Assembly (NCBI GenBank): GCA_937900425.1
Contig: CALCDT010000104.1
Span: 1 to 49,409 of the forward strand
Source: an uncultured Alphaproteobacteria bacterium
Lineage (GTDB): Bacteria; Pseudomonadota; Alphaproteobacteria; Rhizobiales; Pleomorphomonadaceae
Direction of reading: 5' to 3'
DNA: 49,409 bases
The position numbers and the translations under genes are program-made. This document shows, piece by piece, positions 41,439 through 49,409 of the stretch (position 1 is its first letter; the number at the start of each line of letters is the position of its first letter). Under the pieces are notes generated by a model. That model worked only from the letters and a program-made list of their open reading frames with translations, made no database searches and had not been told where the DNA came from.

Positions 41439-42526
41439 CGTGAAGCGCCCGCACCACCGGCCGCCGCACCATCGCCGGGAGGGTCCGCATCCACGGCCGT
41501 CCGCGCCATCGCGTCGGCCATCTTCAGGGCGGCGATGAAGCTGTCCGGCCGGGCGATGCCGCGGGCGGCGATGTCGGTGGCGGTGCCGTGGTCGGGCGAG
41601 GTCCGCACGAAGGGAAGGCCGAGGGTGACGTTGACCGTCTCGTCGAAGGCGATGGTTTTGACCGGGATCAGCGCCTGGTCGTGATACATCGCCAGCACCG
41701 CGTCGTAGCCGGCGCGGGCGCGCGGGTGGAACAGGGTGTCGGCCGGCCAGGGGCCGGTGGCGTCGATGCCCTCGGCGCGGAGGATGGCGACGGCCGGGGC
41801 GATGATCGCCGCGTCCTCGGCCCCCATCGCCCCGCCCTCGCCGGCGTGGGGATTGAGCCCGGCGACGGCGAGGCGCGGGGAGGGCAGGCCGAAGCGGGCG
41901 GCGAGGTCGCGAGCGACGATGCGACCGGTATCGACGACGGCCTCGGTCCTCAGCCGCCGCGCCACCTCGGCGAGGGGGACGTGGACGGTGACGGGCACGG
42001 TGCGCAGTTCCGGCCCCGCCAGCATCATCACCGGGGACGCCGGCCGGCCGGGCCAGTGGCGGGCGGCGAGTTCGCCGAGAAATTCGGTGTGGCCGGGATG
42101 GGCGAAGCCGGCTTCGTAGAGCACCGCCTTCTGGATCGGCGCGGTGACGAGCGCGCGGGCACGTCCCGCGGCGACATCGACGACCGGCTGCTCGATGGCC
42201 GCGATCACGGCGGCGCCGGCGGCGCTCGTCGGCACGCCGGGGGCGTCGGGCATCGGCAGGCCGACGTCGACCACCGGCAGGGCGCCGGCGAAGGCGGCGG
42301 CGGTCTCCTCCGGCGACACCACCGCGATCGGCAGGTCGAGGCCGAGGCGGGCGAGGCGGCTCGCGACGAAGGCGGGGTCGGCATGAAGGTGAAAGGGCGC
42401 GAGGTCGTGGGTCCCGCGCGCGAGCCAGGCGCGCGCGGCGATCTCCGCGCCGATCCCGGCCGGTTCGCCGACGCTGACGGCGATCGGCGATGCGGCGCCG
42501 GCCGCCGGCGTCCTGGTGCTGGCCAT
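41435..42526 (-). CDS. pdxA: 4-Hydroxythreonine-4-phosphate dehydrogenase
   Basis: A 363-residue metal-dependent dehydrogenase of the DXP-dependent vitamin B6 route. The family start PIAVSVGEPAGIGAEIAARAW, the metal-site region HPGHTEFLGEL, DTGRIVARDLAARFGLPSPR and AMYHDQALIPVKTIAF with the later His ligands, and TSPDHGTATDIA are all visible. Start is ATG 42526 (MASTRTPAAGAAS); a 10-residue extension over the family core. It is followed by ksgA with an ATGA overlap and preceded by surA across an 87-base gap with a strong hairpin. Confidence 0.96.
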   Translation of the reverse strand: MASTRTPAAGAASPIAVSVGEPAGIGAEIAARAWLARGTHDLAPFHLHADPAFVASRLARLGLDLPIAVVSPEETAAAFAGALPVVDVGLPMPDAPGVPTSAAGAAVIAAIEQPVVDVAAGRARALVTAPIQKAVLYEAGFAHPGHTEFLGELAARHWPGRPASPVMMLAGPELRTVPVTVHVPLAEVARRLRTEAVVDTGRIVARDLAARFGLPSPRLAVAGLNPHAGEGGAMGAEDAAIIAPAVAILRAEGIDATGPWPADTLFHPRARAGYDAVLAMYHDQALIPVKTIAFDETVNVTLGLPFVRTSPDHGTATDIAARGIARPDSFIAALKMADAMARTAVDADPPGDGAAAGGAGASR

Positions 42527-42533
42527 GACGATG

Positions 42534-42555
42534 TCCGTGCTGGGTCCGTGCTGGG
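42534..42555. repeat. Tandem 11-base repeat before pdxA
   Basis: TCCGTGCTGGG occurs twice in direct succession, ending 29 bases upstream of the pdxA start. It could be a slippage product; no function is evident. Confidence 0.6.
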
Positions 42556-42564
42556 ATCGTTGGC

Positions 42565-42593
42565 GCCGAAGGCCGATCGGCTCGGCCTTCGGC
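42565..42593 (-). other. Strong hairpin in the surA-pdxA gap
   Basis: A perfect 12 bp stem (GCCGAAGGCCGA / TCGGCCTTCGGC) with a 5-base loop lies 21 bases after the surA stop. No T-run follows in the transcription direction. It could partially attenuate transcription or protect the upstream lpt-surA message. Confidence 0.55.
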
Positions 42594-42613
42594 TGTGGGA
42601 GAAGACGCTGTGG

Positions 42614-43567
42614 TCAGCGATAGACGATGTTGGCCTGCTGGCGGAGCCGGCGGGTCAGGTCGTCGGAGATTTCCTTGCCCTGGCTGTTGAGCGCTTCCGC
42701 ATCGTAGCCGGAGGCGGCGTCGCCACCGCCGACCGACGCCTGTTTGCCGCAGACGGCGAACAGCTCGATACCGCTCTCGCCGACCTGCGGCGCCGTCAGG
42801 CGGCCGACGGGGGTGTCCTTGACGAGTTCCGCGACCGGGCCGGGCAGTTCGCCGGCGAGGCGGCGGCCGACGTTGAGGACCGCGACCTCGGGGATCGCGC
42901 GCGCGGCGGCGAGGCCGGTGTCGCAGGAGGTGAAGCGGGCGCGGAGCTGCTCGGCCTCCTGCTTGCGCCGGGCGACGGTGGCGGCCGGGGCGCCCTTCTT
43001 GAGGGTGAAGATGACGCGCTGGAGGATGTAGTCCTCGGCGGTGGGGCCGTCCTTCTTGTCGGCGTGGAGCTGGGCGATGATGTCGGTCTTCTCGGTGCGC
43101 ACCTTGCGCTGGAGCTGGGCGCGGACGATCCGGCCCCAGGTCATCTGTGCCCGGATGCGCTGCTTGAAGACGCCGATGTCGACGCCGGCCTGGCCGAGGG
43201 CCTGGCTGAACTGCGAGGGCGAGAGCTTCATCCGCGAGGCGATGCCGGCGACGGCCTCGTCGACCTCGGCGTTCGGCACCGACACGCCCGACCGCTTGGC
43301 CGCCTGCATGCGCAGGGCGTCGACGATCAGTTCCTCGATCGCGGCCTGGCGCGCCGCGCCCTCGCTCAGGCGCTGGGAGATCACCAGCAGGCGGGCGCGC
43401 TGGGCGATGTCGTAGTCGGTGATCGCGCTGTCGTTGACGACGATCTTGACCGCGGCGGCGCCGGCGGGGACGGCCGCTCCGACGAGAAGCACCAGCGCCG
43501 CGGCGAGGGCGACGAGGCGGGAGGCGAGGCGGAAGGGCGCGTGCTGCATCATGATGGTCGTGTTCAT
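42614..43567 (-). CDS. surA: SurA-like periplasmic chaperone
   Basis: A 317-residue exported protein. The signal peptide runs to about residue 38 (LVALAAALVLLVGAAVPAGA). The SurA N-terminal domain follows: VKIVVNDSAITDYDIAQRARLL, then RQAAIEELIVDALRMQAAKR. The C-terminal half is a single degenerate parvulin-like region (ILQRVIFTLKKG, VGRLTAPQVGESGIELFAVCGK); the catalytic isomerase residues are not evident, so chaperone function is likelier than prolyl isomerisation. SurA escorts outer-membrane proteins such as LptD, its neighbour, to the Bam complex. Start could be 43567 or the second ATG pair at 43549-43552. Confidence 0.85.
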   Translation of the reverse strand: MNTTIMMQHAPFRLASRLVALAAALVLLVGAAVPAGAAAVKIVVNDSAITDYDIAQRARLLVISQRLSEGAARQAAIEELIVDALRMQAAKRSGVSVPNAEVDEAVAGIASRMKLSPSQFSQALGQAGVDIGVFKQRIRAQMTWGRIVRAQLQRKVRTEKTDIIAQLHADKKDGPTAEDYILQRVIFTLKKGAPAATVARRKQEAEQLRARFTSCDTGLAAARAIPEVAVLNVGRRLAGELPGPVAELVKDTPVGRLTAPQVGESGIELFAVCGKQASVGGGDAASGYDAEALNSQGKEISDDLTRRLRQQANIVYR

Positions 43568-43620
43568 CCGGTCGGTGATCGTGCTCCGTCTCGCATGGCC
43601 GCGGAGCGATCTTTCGTGTC

Positions 43621-43650
43621 TTTATAGCAACTAGACGTGGCCTGTGGCAA
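43621..43650 (-). promoter_or_regulatory. Predicted promoter for surA-pdxA-ksgA
   Basis: Minus strand: TTGCCA (43650-43645) and TATAAA (43626-43621) are 18 bases apart in an AT-rich island between lptD and surA. This would allow surA, pdxA and ksgA to be expressed apart from the lpt genes. Confidence 0.6.
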
Positions 43651-43753
43651 AAGGATGATGGCCTCGATCGAAAAAAGCCTTATATGCCAAAATCTTGCGT
43701 CTGAGAAACGCGCGTCGTTGCGCCGCCTGCGGCGCCGAGCGGCCGCGCCGGCG

Positions 43754-46093
43754 TCAGTCGCCGAGGTCGGCGCTGGTGGAGACGTCGCCGAGGGTGCGGA
43801 AGCCGAGGCGCAGGAAGACGGTGCGGTCGGTGTTCTCGCTCGAACTCGTGCGGTCCTCTGAATAGGAGATCGAGGCGGAGAAGGCCTCGTCGTCGTAGCC
43901 GATTCCGACCGCGTTCCGGACGAAATCGTCGTTGACGATGTCGTAGCGGGCCGCGCCGAACAGCCGCCAGCGCTCCGAAAGCCGCAGACTGGCGGCACCC
44001 TGCATCTCGGACCGCTGGGGCACGCCGAGATCGGGCTGATCCTCGAGATAGACGTAGGTGAGCGACGTGGTCAGCGGTCCGCTCAGTGCGAGGACCTGCG
44101 CCTCCGCCCGGCGCACGTTGAAGGTTTCATCGTCGAAGCGGGCGCGGGCGCCCGCGAGCAGGCCGACGTTGGTGTTGAAGACGAGGCCGGCGACGTAGTC
44201 GGAGCGGTCGGACTCGAGGCCGGAATCGACGCCGGTCGCGTAAATGTTGGAGGCGGCGTAGGAATTCTCGCCGGCGAGATGGAACGACTGGCCGGCGATG
44301 GCGCTGATCGAACCGCCGGTCGCGAGATTGGTCGTCTGGCGGAAGCCGAGGTTGAGGCGGGTGCCGCCCTCGCGCCGGTCGAAGCCGGAGAACTTGTCGA
44401 TGTCGAACAGCGACGATTCGTCGAAGACCAGGCTCTGGGCGTCTTCGTTCGGCACCTCGCCGATCAGCCGTTCGCTGGGCCGGGCGACGATCTGGGCCGT
44501 CGGGGCGATGACGCTGTCGCCGAAGGGGCCGGAGACTAGGAAAGGATAGGCGTATTCGAGGCCGATCACCGGCGTCGCCCGGGCGAGCACGTCGTTGGAG
44601 GCGAGGCCGGAGGTGCTGTCGTCCCAGGTGTCGAGGAAGAAGGCGTCTGCCGACACGCCGGCGAAGGGCGTGAAGACCTGGCCGAGCGGATCGGTCATCT
44701 GCCGCTTCCACATCAGCTCGATGCTGGCGCGGCTGAAGGTGCCGCCGACCCCGCGGAACCGCTCCGCGTTGCCGTTGTCGAAGGAGTAGACGTCGTCCTT
44801 CTGCCGGGTGAGGCTGGTGAAGTTCGAGGTGATCGAGACCTCGCCGCCGAACACCGGGCGGTCGAGGATCTTCTCGTAGTCGACCACCGGATGGACGAAC
44901 GGCTGCTTCGACTGCAGCGAGACGTCCTGGGGCAGTCCGGTGGAGGCGTCGTCCTCCTGCTGGACGAAGAAGCCGTAGAGGTGCGCGTCGAACAGGCTGC
45001 GGTCGCCGAAGCCGGTCAGGTAGAGCGAGGAGGTCGCGGCGTCGTTGCTGGCATTCGGCAGGTCATAGTCGTCGAGGAACGATCGGTCCGAGGCGACGGT
45101 GACGTTCCAGCCCCAGTTCCAGCGCTGGTTGATCGCGAAGCGGCCGGTCGAATAGACCGCGGCGCGCCAGTCGGTGTCGCCGGTGGTTCCGGTGAAGGCG
45201 CCGGGCGACGCCTGGCGGATGCCGGCGACGCGCAGCGAATACTCGCCGTTGTCGACCCGGTGGCGCCATTCGACGTCGGCGAGAACGCCCTGGCGCGAAT
45301 AGGCGGCCGGGCGGAAGGTCACGTCCATGTTCGGGGCGAGGGCCCAGAAATAGGGGACGGTGAGTCCGAAGCCGAGGTCCTGGTCGAAAGTCGGGTTCGG
45401 GATCAGGAAGCCGCTGCGCCGCTTCACGCTCGGATCGGGCTGGGTCAGCTTCGGCACCCAGGCGATCGGCACGCCGGCGAACTCGAATGTGGCGTCTTCG
45501 AGCGTCACCGTCTTCTCGCCCTGGCGATGGACGACGCGCTTCGCCTTGATGGTCCAGATCGGCTTCTTGCCCGGCACGCCGTCGCAGTTGACGCAGGCTT
45601 CGTACTCGCCCTCTTCAAAGACGGTCACGTCATCGTCGCTGCGTGTCGCCCGGCGGGCGCGGAAGGCGGTTCGTTCCCGGGTCAGCAGTTCGAGCGACTC
45701 GATGATGCCGGCGCTGAGGTCGTCGGCGAGTTCGACGGCGCCGGCCTCGACGACGTTTCCGGTCGGATCGGTCATGTGGACGGAACCGACCGCCGAGACG
45801 GTCTTGGCATTGCGATCGACCTCGACGCGGTCCGACATCACGACGTAACCGCCGTAGTAGATGACGACGCGGCCGACCGCGGAGACGCGGTCGTTTTCGA
45901 GGTCGTAGATCAGGGTATCCGCTTCGAGCATCATCCGCTCGGGCGGCACCTGCGCCGTGGCGGACGCCGGATCGGCGGTCTGACCCTGCGCCGGGGGGGC
46001 GGCGAGCGCGACGAGCGCGAGCACCGAAATCGACAGCAGCAGCCCGGCACGGCGACGCACGGAGGGCTTCAGGAGGGACATGGAAGCGCTCAT
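43754..46093 (-). CDS. lptD: LPS-assembly protein LptD
   Basis: A 779-residue outer-membrane protein that, with LptE, inserts lipopolysaccharide into the outer leaflet. A signal peptide (AGLLLSISVLALVALAAPP, cleaved near QGQ) precedes an OstA-type periplasmic domain (LEADTLIYDLENDRVSAVGRV, VEVDRNAKTVSAVGSVHM) and a C-terminal beta-barrel of alternating strands (YSLRVAGIRQ, RWNWGWNVTVASDRSF). CVNCDG at about residue 167 and few other cysteines suggest a reduced disulphide set compared with E. coli. ATG 46093 overlaps the lptG stop (ATGA); a second ATG at 46081 is possible. lptF, lptG and this gene together encode the membrane parts of the bridge. Confidence 0.95.
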   Translation of the reverse strand: MSASMSLLKPSVRRRAGLLLSISVLALVALAAPPAQGQTADPASATAQVPPERMMLEADTLIYDLENDRVSAVGRVVIYYGGYVVMSDRVEVDRNAKTVSAVGSVHMTDPTGNVVEAGAVELADDLSAGIIESLELLTRERTAFRARRATRSDDDVTVFEEGEYEACVNCDGVPGKKPIWTIKAKRVVHRQGEKTVTLEDATFEFAGVPIAWVPKLTQPDPSVKRRSGFLIPNPTFDQDLGFGLTVPYFWALAPNMDVTFRPAAYSRQGVLADVEWRHRVDNGEYSLRVAGIRQASPGAFTGTTGDTDWRAAVYSTGRFAINQRWNWGWNVTVASDRSFLDDYDLPNASNDAATSSLYLTGFGDRSLFDAHLYGFFVQQEDDASTGLPQDVSLQSKQPFVHPVVDYEKILDRPVFGGEVSITSNFTSLTRQKDDVYSFDNGNAERFRGVGGTFSRASIELMWKRQMTDPLGQVFTPFAGVSADAFFLDTWDDSTSGLASNDVLARATPVIGLEYAYPFLVSGPFGDSVIAPTAQIVARPSERLIGEVPNEDAQSLVFDESSLFDIDKFSGFDRREGGTRLNLGFRQTTNLATGGSISAIAGQSFHLAGENSYAASNIYATGVDSGLESDRSDYVAGLVFNTNVGLLAGARARFDDETFNVRRAEAQVLALSGPLTTSLTYVYLEDQPDLGVPQRSEMQGAASLRLSERWRLFGAARYDIVNDDFVRNAVGIGYDDEAFSASISYSEDRTSSSENTDRTVFLRLGFRTLGDVSTSADLGD

Positions 46094-47184
46094 CCATCCT
46101 CCTGGAACAAGAGCACCGTGGCACCGAGGGACAGGGCGATGAACGCCGGGGCGACGGCGGCGAGGAGTGGCGGAACCAGTCCCTCGCTGCCGAGATCGCC
46201 GAAGATTTCCGTGAACACGTAAAGCATGAACCCCGCGGTGATGCCACCGAGAATCATCCGCCCGACGTTGCCCTTCCGGCTCATCCCCAGCGAGACCGTC
46301 GCCGCGATGAGGACCATCGCGGCGAGCAGCGCCGGCCGGACCAATAGCACATAGAATTGAAGGCTGAAACGATCGGGAGGCAGCCCGGCGCCGGTCGCCT
46401 GCGCAATGGTGGCGGGGAGCGACCAGAAAGACACGGAGGTCGGCGAAGCGAGGCGCTGGGTGACGAGTTCGGGGGTCACCGAGGCTGGAATCTCCAGACG
46501 TTCGACCCGCCGGGGATCGCCGTCGACGGTGTCGACGGCCGCGTTGTCGAGGCGGAAGACGCCGCCGGCGAGGATGGCGCGATCGGCATCGATGCGCCGC
46601 AGGAGGCGGCCGTCCTCGCCGAACTGCCAGAAGGTCGGCTGCAGCAGCAGCGCGCCGCCCTCGGCGACGGCGGTGACGCGGATCACGCTGTCGCCTTCGA
46701 CGGTGTGCTGGCGCAGCCAGGTCCGGCTCGAGGCGTCGCCGAGGATCGCCGCGGCCCGGCCGGTGGCGCCGCTGGCGGCGATGCGGTCGGATTCGCCCTT
46801 GAGCCAGGTGGCGGCGGGGTTGTAGAGCGTCGTGGCGACGATGCCGACGGCGAGGGCGACGAGGATGCCCGGCGCCGTGAACTGCCAGACCGACAGGCCG
46901 GCCGAGCGGCTGACCGCGAGTTCGGAACGCCGCGACAGCGTGAGCAGCGCGCCCATCGAACCGACCAGCACCGCGAAGGGCAGAACCTGCTCGGCGACGA
47001 CCGGCATGCGCAGGGCGGAGACCGCGACCACGGCGAAAAGGTCGAAGTCGTCGCGGCCCGAGGCGATCCGCAGCACCTCGAGCAGGTCGATCATCGAACT
47101 CAGCAGGTAGACGCCGAGGAAGAGGCCGAGAATCCACTTGAGGAAGAGGACCGCGACATAGCGGAAAAGCGTGCGTCCGATCAT
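46090..47184 (-). CDS. lptG: LPS export permease LptG
   Basis: A 364-residue inner-membrane component of the LptB2FG ABC exporter. Six hydrophobic helices are visible, three at each end (GLFLGVYLLSSMIDLLEVL, LPFAVLVGSMGALLTLSRRSEL; and PALLAAMVLIAATVSLGMS, MILGGITAGFMLYVFTEIF). A central periplasmic jellyroll (residues about 125-270) relays LPS to LptC. The SRRSELAVSRSAG segment is the coupling helix to LptB. Stop overlaps lptD; start overlaps lptF stop, so the three lpt genes are translationally chained. Confidence 0.95.
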   Translation of the reverse strand: MIGRTLFRYVAVLFLKWILGLFLGVYLLSSMIDLLEVLRIASGRDDFDLFAVVAVSALRMPVVAEQVLPFAVLVGSMGALLTLSRRSELAVSRSAGLSVWQFTAPGILVALAVGIVATTLYNPAATWLKGESDRIAASGATGRAAAILGDASSRTWLRQHTVEGDSVIRVTAVAEGGALLLQPTFWQFGEDGRLLRRIDADRAILAGGVFRLDNAAVDTVDGDPRRVERLEIPASVTPELVTQRLASPTSVSFWSLPATIAQATGAGLPPDRFSLQFYVLLVRPALLAAMVLIAATVSLGMSRKGNVGRMILGGITAGFMLYVFTEIFGDLGSEGLVPPLLAAVAPAFIALSLGATVLLFQEDG

Positions 47185-48344
47185 GGCGATGGCGCACTCC
47201 CGACCCGGCGGCGCAGTGCCTCGGCGAGGACCGCGAGGCGGGCGCCCGCCTCGAAACGGGGCGGCTTGTCGGCCGCGATGGCCGCGCCGGCACCGAGGAT
47301 CACCGCGAGCGGAACGATCCAGACGAGCGGCAGGAAAACGCCGTCGTTCGCGGCGAGGCCGGCGGCGCCGAACCCGGCGACACGCACCAGCGTCGCCGCG
47401 ACGATCGCGGCGAGCACCGCCGACCAGCGGCTCTGGCGGGTCGTTCGCGCGAATCCGAGGAACAGGAAGACGGCGAGAACCATCGCCGGGGGGTAGAGCA
47501 CCGCGGAAAGCCGGTTCTGGATCTCCTGGGCGATCCGGCTCTCGTTGCGCATTCGCCAGGCGTCGTCCGCGGGCAGGGCGAGCAGTTCGGACAGCGAACG
47601 CTCGTTGGCCTGGTAGACCGTGGTGGTGTCGGCCTGCTTCAAGGAGGTCAGATCGAAGGCGTAGGAGCCGAAGGCGACGAAGGTGGTCGAACTGCTGCCG
47701 GCCTTGCGGCGCTCGATGGTGCCGGTCTCCATGATCATCAGCGTGCGGTCCATCGCCTCGATGAAGCGGCCGCGTTCGGCGGTGTAGGTGAAGGTCAGCT
47801 CCGGATCGCGGGTATCGAAGATGAACAGGCCGCGCAGCGACCCGTCGCCGGCACGGTCGCGGATGTGGAAGATGAAATTGTCGTCGACTTCGACGAAGCG
47901 GCCGGGCTGGACGACGTTGGCGAGGATGTCGGCGCGCACCGCGCTGGTGTAGTCACGCAGCAGCTGCAGGCTCGCGGGAGCCGCATAGGCCCCGATCCAG
48001 GCGACGAGGACGCCGGTGGCGACGCCGAGGACGAGGAAGGGACGCAGCGTGCGCCGCGGCGGCGAGCCGGCGGCGTCGATGGCGACGAGCTCGCTGTCCG
48101 CGTGCATGGCGTCGAGCACGACGACCATGGCGATGGCGAGGGCGAAGGGCGCGACGATGGTCATCAGCGAGGGCACCGCGAGCAGCGTCATTCCGAGATA
48201 GGTGACGATCGCCTGTCCCTTGGCGGTGACGAGCTCGAAACGGCGCAGCGCCTGGGTCACCCAGACGATGGCGGTGAGCACCAGCAGAATGGCGAGGGCG
48301 GTCTTCGCGGTTCTCGAAAAGAGGTAGGTGTCGATCCGCCGCAT
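47181..48344 (-). CDS. lptF: LPS export permease LptF
   Basis: A 387-residue partner of LptG. TM1 is TAKTALAILLVLTAIVWVTQALRR, followed by LRPFLVLGVATGVLVAWIGAYAA and C-terminal helices (AVLYPPAMVLAVFLFLGF, LPLVWIVPLAVILGAGAA). The cytoplasmic coupling helix DSELVAIDAAG is conserved, and the periplasmic domain covers about 120-265. It is the first gene of the block lptF-lptG-lptD-surA-pdxA-ksgA and is divergent from pepA. ATG 48344 starts MRRIDTYLFSRTAKTAL, the family N-terminus. A longer tail (DKPPRFEAGARLAVLAEALR) extends past the last helix. Confidence 0.95.
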   Translation of the reverse strand: MRRIDTYLFSRTAKTALAILLVLTAIVWVTQALRRFELVTAKGQAIVTYLGMTLLAVPSLMTIVAPFALAIAMVVVLDAMHADSELVAIDAAGSPPRRTLRPFLVLGVATGVLVAWIGAYAAPASLQLLRDYTSAVRADILANVVQPGRFVEVDDNFIFHIRDRAGDGSLRGLFIFDTRDPELTFTYTAERGRFIEAMDRTLMIMETGTIERRKAGSSSTTFVAFGSYAFDLTSLKQADTTTVYQANERSLSELLALPADDAWRMRNESRIAQEIQNRLSAVLYPPAMVLAVFLFLGFARTTRQSRWSAVLAAIVAATLVRVAGFGAAGLAANDGVFLPLVWIVPLAVILGAGAAIAADKPPRFEAGARLAVLAEALRRRVGSAPSP

Positions 48345-48372
48345 TCGCCCGTCCGCATACTCAGGACATCAT

Positions 48373-48393
48373 CCGCGAGGAGACACCTCGCGG
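48373..48393. promoter_or_regulatory. Hairpin/palindrome in the lptF-pepA divergent region
   Basis: Two 8-base arms, CCGCGAGG and CCTCGCGG, flank five bases, 29 bases upstream of lptF. It could be a regulator site for either divergent gene or a leader structure in the lptF message. No known family signature is recognised. Confidence 0.4.
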
Positions 48394-48579
48394 GGCATTT
48401 GGCCTTTTCGGTGTCGACCGATCAAGCAAGGCTTGCGGAGCCGCACCGAAAGCGCCACCTTCCGCAGGCGATTTTCCGAGCCTCCCGGGGGATTCAGGCC
48501 GCCGAAACCCGGCGTCGTCCGCCGGCGGGACTCGCAAAAATCCCGGTCAATTTGAACGAAAAGGCTTAAGGAATCCATC

Positions 48580-49409
48580 ATGGCGCAGTCCCCCTCCATC
48601 TCCGTCGCCAAGGCCGAGGTCCCGACGCAGGGCGTCGTCGTGATTCTCGCCGATGCCGAGGGAGCCCGCGGTCCTCTCGCCGACGCGGTCTTCGCCGCTT
48701 CCGGCGGATCGCTGGAGCGGGCGGTGAGCGCGACGGACTTCAAGGGCAAGGCGCAGGCGCTGCTCGACGTCGTCGCCCCGGCCGGGCTCGACCTCAAGCG
48801 GGTGATCGTCGCCGGCGCCGGCAAGTCCGGGGAGTTCGACGCCGATGCGGCGATGAAGCTCGGTGGCGCGGTGATGGGCAAGCTCAGGGAGCTCAAGGCC
48901 ACCGAGGTCACGGTTCTGTTCGAGCGCACCGACGGTGCCGAGGCCGAGCCGGCGCTCGCCGCCCATTTCGGCCTCGGCATGCGGCTGCGCGCGTACGACT
49001 GGGACAAGCACAAGACGGTGAAGAAGGACGAGGCGCCGCCGAAGATGGCGGTGACCATCGCCACCGAGCACGCCGGCAAGGTCAAGAAGGCTTTCGCCGA
49101 ATGCGAGGAGATCGCCGCCGGCGTCGCGCTCGCCCGCGACCTCGTCAACGAGGCGCCGAACGTGCTCGGGCCGGTCGAATTCGCCAGGATCGCCGAGGGC
49201 CTGACCGAGCACGGCGTCGAGGTCGAGATCCTCACCGACAAGGACATGAAGAAGCTCGGGATGGGCGCGCTGCTCGGCGTCGCCCAGGGCTCGGAACGGC
49301 CGGCCCGCATGGCGATCATGAAGTGGAACGGCGGCAAGGCGAAGGAGGCTCCGATCGCCTTCGTCGGCAAGGGCGTCGTCTTCGACACCGGCGGCATCTC
49401 GATCAAGCC
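48580..49409 (+). CDS. pepA: Leucyl aminopeptidase (M17), 5' part
   Basis: The first 276 codons of an M17 aminopeptidase; the gene runs off the window. The N-terminal regulatory/macro-like domain covers about residues 1-165, and ARDLVNEAPNVLGPVEFA marks the start of the catalytic domain. GVVFDTGGISIK, just at the edge, carries the first catalytic-region residues (metal-binding Asp and Lys). PepA removes N-terminal residues from peptides and in some bacteria binds DNA. TAAGGA precedes ATG 48580. Divergent from lptF across a 235-base gap, the same arrangement as in E. coli. Confidence 0.95.
   Translation, partial: MAQSPSISVAKAEVPTQGVVVILADAEGARGPLADAVFAASGGSLERAVSATDFKGKAQALLDVVAPAGLDLKRVIVAGAGKSGEFDADAAMKLGGAVMGKLRELKATEVTVLFERTDGAEAEPALAAHFGLGMRLRAYDWDKHKTVKKDEAPPKMAVTIATEHAGKVKKAFAECEEIAAGVALARDLVNEAPNVLGPVEFARIAEGLTEHGVEVEILTDKDMKKLGMGALLGVAQGSERPARMAIMKWNGGKAKEAPIAFVGKGVVFDTGGISIK

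Noticed and set aside
48345..48579. A riboswitch or leader peptide in the lptF-pepA gap.
   Set aside because: Only one simple hairpin is visible; no conserved aptamer features or short frame with repeated codons were found.

Overview
This window is GC-rich DNA from an alphaproteobacterium, most likely of the order Hyphomicrobiales (Rhizobiales). The inference rests on gene order and families typical of that group: yfgM-like/bamB/der; gph/rpiA/DUF2059/gor/DUF1489; a class II (plant-type) DAHP synthase; and lptF-lptG-lptD-surA-pdxA-ksgA. Genus cannot be settled from the sequence alone. No CRISPR array, insertion sequence, transposase, integrase or phage gene was seen.

Layout. 1-745: the end of the ribosomal operon (3' end of rpoA, rplQ, terminator). 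974-5367 (minus strand): a creatininase-family amidohydrolase translationally coupled to an acyl-CoA-synthetase-like ligase, a peroxiredoxin-like/2OG-Fe(II) oxygenase fusion gene broken by a frameshift, and a thioredoxin-type arsenate reductase. 5839-9990: envelope and ribosome assembly genes (YfgM-like, BamB, Der) and a small conserved protein. 10029-13466: a class IV aminotransferase homologue lacking its catalytic lysine, ferredoxin-NADP reductase, cytochrome c and a small exported protein. 13831-15526: a soluble double-PAS chemotaxis receptor and tRNA-Ser(UGA). 15527-19950: an accessory stretch with a SnoaL-like protein, an HxlR regulator with a decayed divergent reductase, and a MerR regulator divergent from an MFS transporter that runs in frame into a DUF305 module.

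20071-29867 is the largest coherent system: a divergent sugar or polyol catabolic locus. One arm encodes a split transketolase (N and C halves), an FGGY kinase, a SorC-family regulator and an SDR dehydrogenase. The other encodes a ribose-type ABC importer (permease, binding protein, ATPase) and a second SDR. The inferred flow is import, oxidation to a ketose, phosphorylation, and two-carbon transfer by the dedicated transketolase. The substrate is not identifiable from sequence. Two inverted-repeat pairs flank the divergent promoters, and a separate palindrome lies just before the regulator gene.

29918-40240: a solitary DUF3883 nuclease-fold protein, a Nudix hydrolase, gph, rpiA, a DUF2059 protein, glutathione reductase, DUF1489, a gamma-glutamylcyclotransferase-like protein, a pyridoxamine-oxidase-fold protein, class II DAHP synthase, an SDR-fold protein missing the Tyr and Lys of its active site, and a cupin. 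40423-49409: tRNA-Pro(GGG), whose 3' end is also the 5' arm of a terminator; the ksgA-pdxA-surA-lptD-lptG-lptF block (LPS transport, outer-membrane chaperone, PLP synthesis, 16S rRNA dimethylation), chained by ATGA overlaps; and the 5' part of leucyl aminopeptidase, cut by the window edge.
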